From an uncultured Lachnospiraceae bacterium (GTDB lineage: Bacteria; Bacillota; Clostridia; Lachnospirales; Lachnospiraceae): DNA of 7,934 bases. Below are positions 5,375 to 7,934 of this stretch, one piece after another. A program made the position numbers and the translations under genes. Below the pieces are notes generated by a model. The model did not search any database. It was not told the origin of the DNA and saw only the letters and a list, made by a program, of their open reading frames with translations. Each line of letters opens with the position of its first letter. The stretch's first letter is position 1. The stretch is from contig CAJUQB010000072.1 in assembly GCA_910588285.1 (NCBI GenBank), positions 14,952 to 22,885 of the forward strand, given 5' to 3'.

Positions 5375-6553
5375 TCAGTGTACCTCCCAAAGCCCCCAAT
5401 TCTGTCCCATGGGCTCCGGCCGCTGGCAGGTGGTGGTCATCTCATAGATGCATCCGTCCTTGGCAGACACCGCAAAGGCATTAAGGGCCTCCACCACATG
5501 GAGGGAAACCTGGGGGCTTAGCCTTGCCGGACGCCCGTCAATCAGGGCCTGGGCCATATCCGATACCCCCAGGCCCCGCATGTTGCACCTGGGATCCGGA
5601 TCTGCCGGGAACATGGGCTCCAAGGTCTCTCTGCAGCCCTCCCGCTTGGTCATCATGGTGATGATCTTGGCCGGATGGGGCTCCGTGACGGCTCCGACAA
5701 CCTGCTCCAGCTTCTCCCCGTCAAAAACGGAAACCTGGCCGCCGAAGGCATTGGGATCCGGTACGGTCATGGACCCCTTGCTTCCGTAGAGCTCCAGACA
5801 GGGCAGGGTGGAATCCCACACGTCAAAGCTCATGTTGATGTTGCCGGTGGCGCCGCTGGCAAATTCCACAATCCCGCTGTAATGCGTTGGCACCTCAGTC
5901 TGTGTCATAGCTCCCAGGATATTCCGCTCCCTGCGGCCAGTGGTGATAAAGCAGGCCACACGCTTGATGGGGCCAAGAAGTGTTATCAGAGTGGTCAGGT
6001 AATAGGGGCCCATATCAAACATGGGGCCGCCGCCGTTCTTGTAGTAGAAGCCCGGAGCCGGATGCCACAGCTCATGGCCGGCACAGATCATATTTGCGGT
6101 AAATCCGCATACAGACCCAATCCTTCCCTCATCCAGAAGCTTCCGACAGGTCTGGGCACCGCCCCCCAGGAAGGTATCCGGTGCGGACACTGCCATCAGC
6201 CCCTTCTCCCTGGCTGTCTCCACAACCTCCCTGGCTTCTGCAAAATCCAGTGTCAGAGGCTTCTCACAGTACAGGTGCTTCCCTGCATTTAAAATCTGCA
6301 TGTTGACGCTGTAGTGGGCTGCCGGGACGGTCAGGTTCAGTACAATCTCAATCTCCTCCATAGCCAGCAGTTCCTCCACGCCGCAGGCCCTGGGTACGGA
6401 GAATTTCTCTGCTGCCTGCTGTGCCTTTTCCAGATATAGATCTGCCACTGCCACAAGCTCTACATTTTCATAATGCTGTGTCAGATTTGTCATGTACACG
6501 TCCGCGATGGTCCCGCATCCGATAATTCCGATTCCGATTTTCCTGCTCATCAT
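5375..6553 (-). CDS. Gfo/Idh/MocA-family NAD(P)-dependent oxidoreductase
   Basis: A 392-aa soluble sugar (or cyclitol/glycoside) dehydrogenase. The N-terminal Rossmann fold has the dinucleotide loop GIIGCGTIADVY at about 9-20 and an acidic residue ending strand 2 (VAVADLY, 35-40). The EKP motif, with the family's catalytic Lys, is at 97-99. The substrate domain carries HELWHPAPGFYYKNGGGPMF (160-179) and FDMGPYYL (179-186), typical of one common branch. FDVWDSTLPCLELYGSKGS and VPDPNAFGG are also branch-typical. Two tandem ATGs (6551-6553, 6548-6550) compete. AAGGAG lies 5 nt from the first and 8 nt from the second, so the second may be the true start. It follows the isomerase gene by 52 nt, with a promoter of its own at 6597-6625. 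A MITE sits 26 bp past its stop. It probably oxidises a sugar hydroxyl with NAD; the substrate cannot be read from sequence. Confidence 0.92.
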   Translation of the reverse strand: MMSRKIGIGIIGCGTIADVYMTNLTQHYENVELVAVADLYLEKAQQAAEKFSVPRACGVEELLAMEEIEIVLNLTVPAAHYSVNMQILNAGKHLYCEKPLTLDFAEAREVVETAREKGLMAVSAPDTFLGGGAQTCRKLLDEGRIGSVCGFTANMICAGHELWHPAPGFYYKNGGGPMFDMGPYYLTTLITLLGPIKRVACFITTGRRERNILGAMTQTEVPTHYSGIVEFASGATGNINMSFDVWDSTLPCLELYGSKGSMTVPDPNAFGGQVSVFDGEKLEQVVGAVTEPHPAKIITMMTKREGCRETLEPMFPADPDPRCNMRGLGVSDMAQALIDGRPARLSPQVSLHVVEALNAFAVSAKDGCIYEMTTTCQRPEPMGQNWGLWEVH

Positions 6554-6596
6554 ATTCTCTCCTTTTACAATAATTTATATATACATTTAATTTATA

Positions 6597-6625
6597 ATTA
6601 TAGTTTTATTTATAGATTTTTCCAA
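6597..6625 (-). promoter_or_regulatory. Internal promoter for the Gfo/Idh gene
   Basis: Minus strand: TTGGAA (6625-6620), 17-nt spacer, TATAAT (6602-6597). This is 4 of 6 in the -35, perfect -10 and optimal spacing. The -35 lies in the last codons of the isomerase gene. It would allow the dehydrogenase to be expressed apart from the upstream genes. The region is very AT-rich, so chance matches are likelier than usual. Confidence 0.45.
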
Positions 6626-7529
6626 GTACCTCATGGAAGTCGTAAGAGGACAGAGCCATGGCAGCCAGATAATCTGGCGCTCCGTCATCCTCAATCGTCA
6701 CCCAACCCTTAAAATTGTGCTTCTTCAACAGCTTCCACAGCTCTTCCAGGGGCAGCACACCTTCTCCCGGCTCCCAGAACCAGCGCCAGCCATCATCCCG
6801 AATCTCCGGATCCATACCGTAACGTATCTCATCCGGCACGCCCATGGACGCCGTGTCCTTCAGGTGGAAGGTGCAGATGCGCTCTGCATAGGTATCATAA
6901 AAATCTAAAAGGTCGTCTCCCATCAGCGCGATCTGTGCAGTATCCAGACAGTAGAAAACGCTCTTGGGATCTGTCAGCTCCAGGAATCTTCTGTGGTTCT
7001 CCTTATTGACCGCGCAGAAAAATTCGTTGTGGAGCCCCACCTGGATGCCATGATCCAGAGCATAAGCGCCAATCTCATTGATCACCCTGGCCGCTGCCTT
7101 TAAGTCCTCTTCCTGCAAGGGGCCATGGACACAATAATTCCGGGCCGGACACATATTCAGATGCTTTCCCCCAAACTTCTCCAGGGTGTCTATGGCATCC
7201 CTGGCCGCTGCCAGTACCTCGTCATGCTTTTCCGGGATCTGGGAATCATCCGCACTGTGGAACATGCCGCTGACCGCAATGCCCCGCTCCTTTGCAAAGG
7301 CCGTATACTCCTGGGGCGTCCCAAAGAGACCCAGAATTTCTGTCAGGTCCCAGGGCGCCAGCTCAATGCCCTCATAGCCCGTGGCCTTGTGATAGCGCAG
7401 AATCCGATCCCAATCCTGATAATAGGCCATATTTGTCTTATCCTCGTAGTAAAAATCACGGAAGTTGTCAATCTGCTTATAGGGAACGGTCTTCCAGTGA
7501 CTCATGTGTGATAATCTCATATTTGTCAT
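6606..7529 (-). CDS. Sugar phosphate isomerase/epimerase family protein (xylose isomerase-like TIM barrel)
   Basis: A 307-aa protein of the AP-endonuclease-2-like TIM-barrel family (PF01261), metal-dependent and cytoplasmic; known members isomerise, epimerise or dehydrate sugars and inosose. Features in order: GYEGIELAPWDL (51-62), SGMFHSADDS (87-96), HNE (167-169), LDTAQ (195-199), FHLKD (221-225) and TIEDD (278-282). These give the expected metal ligands near Glu169, Asp196, His222 and Glu280. I chose the ATG at 7527-7529 because AGGAGG (7543-7538) lies 8 nt upstream. A GTG at 7536-7538 overlaps that ribosome site and is rejected. The ribosome site overlaps the stop codon of the preceding isomerase gene, with a 12-nt gap, so translation is probably coupled. 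With the dehydrogenase downstream this suggests an oxidise-then-rearrange sugar pathway. Family is firm; reaction unknown. Confidence 0.9.
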   Translation of the reverse strand: MTNMRLSHMSHWKTVPYKQIDNFRDFYYEDKTNMAYYQDWDRILRYHKATGYEGIELAPWDLTEILGLFGTPQEYTAFAKERGIAVSGMFHSADDSQIPEKHDEVLAAARDAIDTLEKFGGKHLNMCPARNYCVHGPLQEEDLKAAARVINEIGAYALDHGIQVGLHNEFFCAVNKENHRRFLELTDPKSVFYCLDTAQIALMGDDLLDFYDTYAERICTFHLKDTASMGVPDEIRYGMDPEIRDDGWRWFWEPGEGVLPLEELWKLLKKHNFKGWVTIEDDGAPDYLAAMALSSYDFHEVLGKIYK

Positions 7530-7541
7530 CTCAAGCACCTC

Positions 7542-7934
7542 CTATTCTGTATACCCTGCTGGTATTAAACTTCGGTTGATAAAGCTCCTTGTCCGCAAAA
7601 TAGAGCGGTATATGTCATAGGAATTGCGGCAATTGAACACTACAGTTCCTTCATATCCGGTTTCCTTCAATGCCTTCCACAGGGAGACAAGGTCCACCCT
7701 TCCGTCTCCGATATCCCGAAATACCTTGGTGGCAGTCTTTGCCGGGAACTCTGGCAGAGGCTGCAGATATGCCTCCTGATCGTCCACAAAGGCCGTGTCC
7801 GTAAAATGTACCACGCCGATTCTTCCCATTGCCTTTTGGATCACCTCCGCCGGATCCACACCTGCAATCTGAAGATGGGCCGTGTCAAGATCAAGCTTCA
7901 CGGTCTTTGGAAGCTTTTCCAGGAAGCCCAATAT
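7542..7934 (-). CDS. Sugar phosphate isomerase/epimerase family protein, C-terminal part (cut by window edge)
   Basis: The frame is open to the end of the window, so the start lies beyond 7934; about 130 residues are visible. The apparent start at 7931 is a TTG within the gene, without a ribosome site. Seen motifs are KLDLDTAHLQ (metal-binding Asp near 7886), GVVHFTDTAF (metal-binding His near 7808) and FRDIGDGRVDLVSLWKALKE, all matching the C-terminal half of the xylose-isomerase-like TIM barrel. The last strand reads GTVVFNCRNSYD, with Asn-Cys where this family usually has the final metal-binding Glu; this may mark a subfamily or altered chemistry. It is a distinct protein, not a repeat copy of the isomerase 12 nt downstream, and the two are probably co-transcribed. 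Assigned to family with good confidence; function unknown. Confidence 0.82.
   Translation of the reverse strand: MLGFLEKLPKTVKLDLDTAHLQIAGVDPAEVIQKAMGRIGVVHFTDTAFVDDQEAYLQPLPEFPAKTATKVFRDIGDGRVDLVSLWKALKETGYEGTVVFNCRNSYDIYRSILRTRSFINRSLIPAGYTE

Noticed and set aside
7530..7538. GTG start for the complete isomerase gene
   Set aside because: The GTG lies inside the AGGAGGTG ribosome site that serves the ATG at 7529.
1..7934. CRISPR array, tRNA, rRNA, prophage or conjugative genes
   Set aside because: No regularly spaced direct repeats, no tRNA-like cloverleaf or rRNA segments, and no phage, toxin-antitoxin or transfer proteins are visible in any frame.

Overview
The window looks like a chromosomal piece of a Gram-positive anaerobe of the Clostridia, most likely a Lachnospiraceae-type gut bacterium. 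This is inferred from near-perfect AGGAGG ribosome sites, moderate-GC genes separated by very AT-rich spacers, a long acidic-linker lipoprotein of the DUF3502/LipO type, and a ROK regulator beside a Gfo/Idh/MocA dehydrogenase and TIM-barrel sugar isomerases. Every gene I can support is on the minus strand, so transcription runs from high to low coordinates.

In order of transcription. (1) 7934-5375 holds a sugar catabolic operon: the C-terminal part of one sugar phosphate isomerase/epimerase-type protein (cut by the window edge), a complete second one 12 nt downstream, then a Gfo/Idh/MocA oxidoreductase after a 52-nt AT-rich gap that appears to carry its own promoter. (2) 5374-4766 is a 609-nt gene-free stretch. 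It contains a 310-bp MITE-like element (5039-5348) with 25-bp perfect terminal inverted repeats and a 7-bp target duplication. Next comes a near-consensus promoter whose -35 box sits in a 34-bp palindrome, and then the leader of the ROK gene. (3) 4765-3659 is a ROK-family regulator that has lost the recognisable sugar-kinase and zinc motifs, followed by a bidirectional terminator. (4) 3609-3238 is an AT- and purine-rich leader with two copies of a 26-bp AT-rich palindrome. (5) 3237-1596 encodes a sugar-binding lipoprotein of an ABC importer. As sequenced it is broken by a +1 frameshift in a G5 run within its linker. No permease genes are present. (6) A 21-bp-stem terminator, whose core is a third version of the 26-bp palindrome, separates it from a two-gene operon at 1378-49: a SnoaL-like small protein and a flavodoxin-fold reductase with two cysteine clusters.

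Working model (inference): the lipoprotein brings in a glycoside or unusual sugar, and the ROK protein senses a sugar and controls the surrounding units. The dehydrogenase plus two isomerase-fold proteins process the sugar through oxidised (keto) intermediates. The SnoaL/flavoprotein pair may be a separately controlled redox module.

The main items for a second look are the MITE with its target duplication, the lipoprotein frameshift, the three matched palindromes, and the ROK promoter palindrome.
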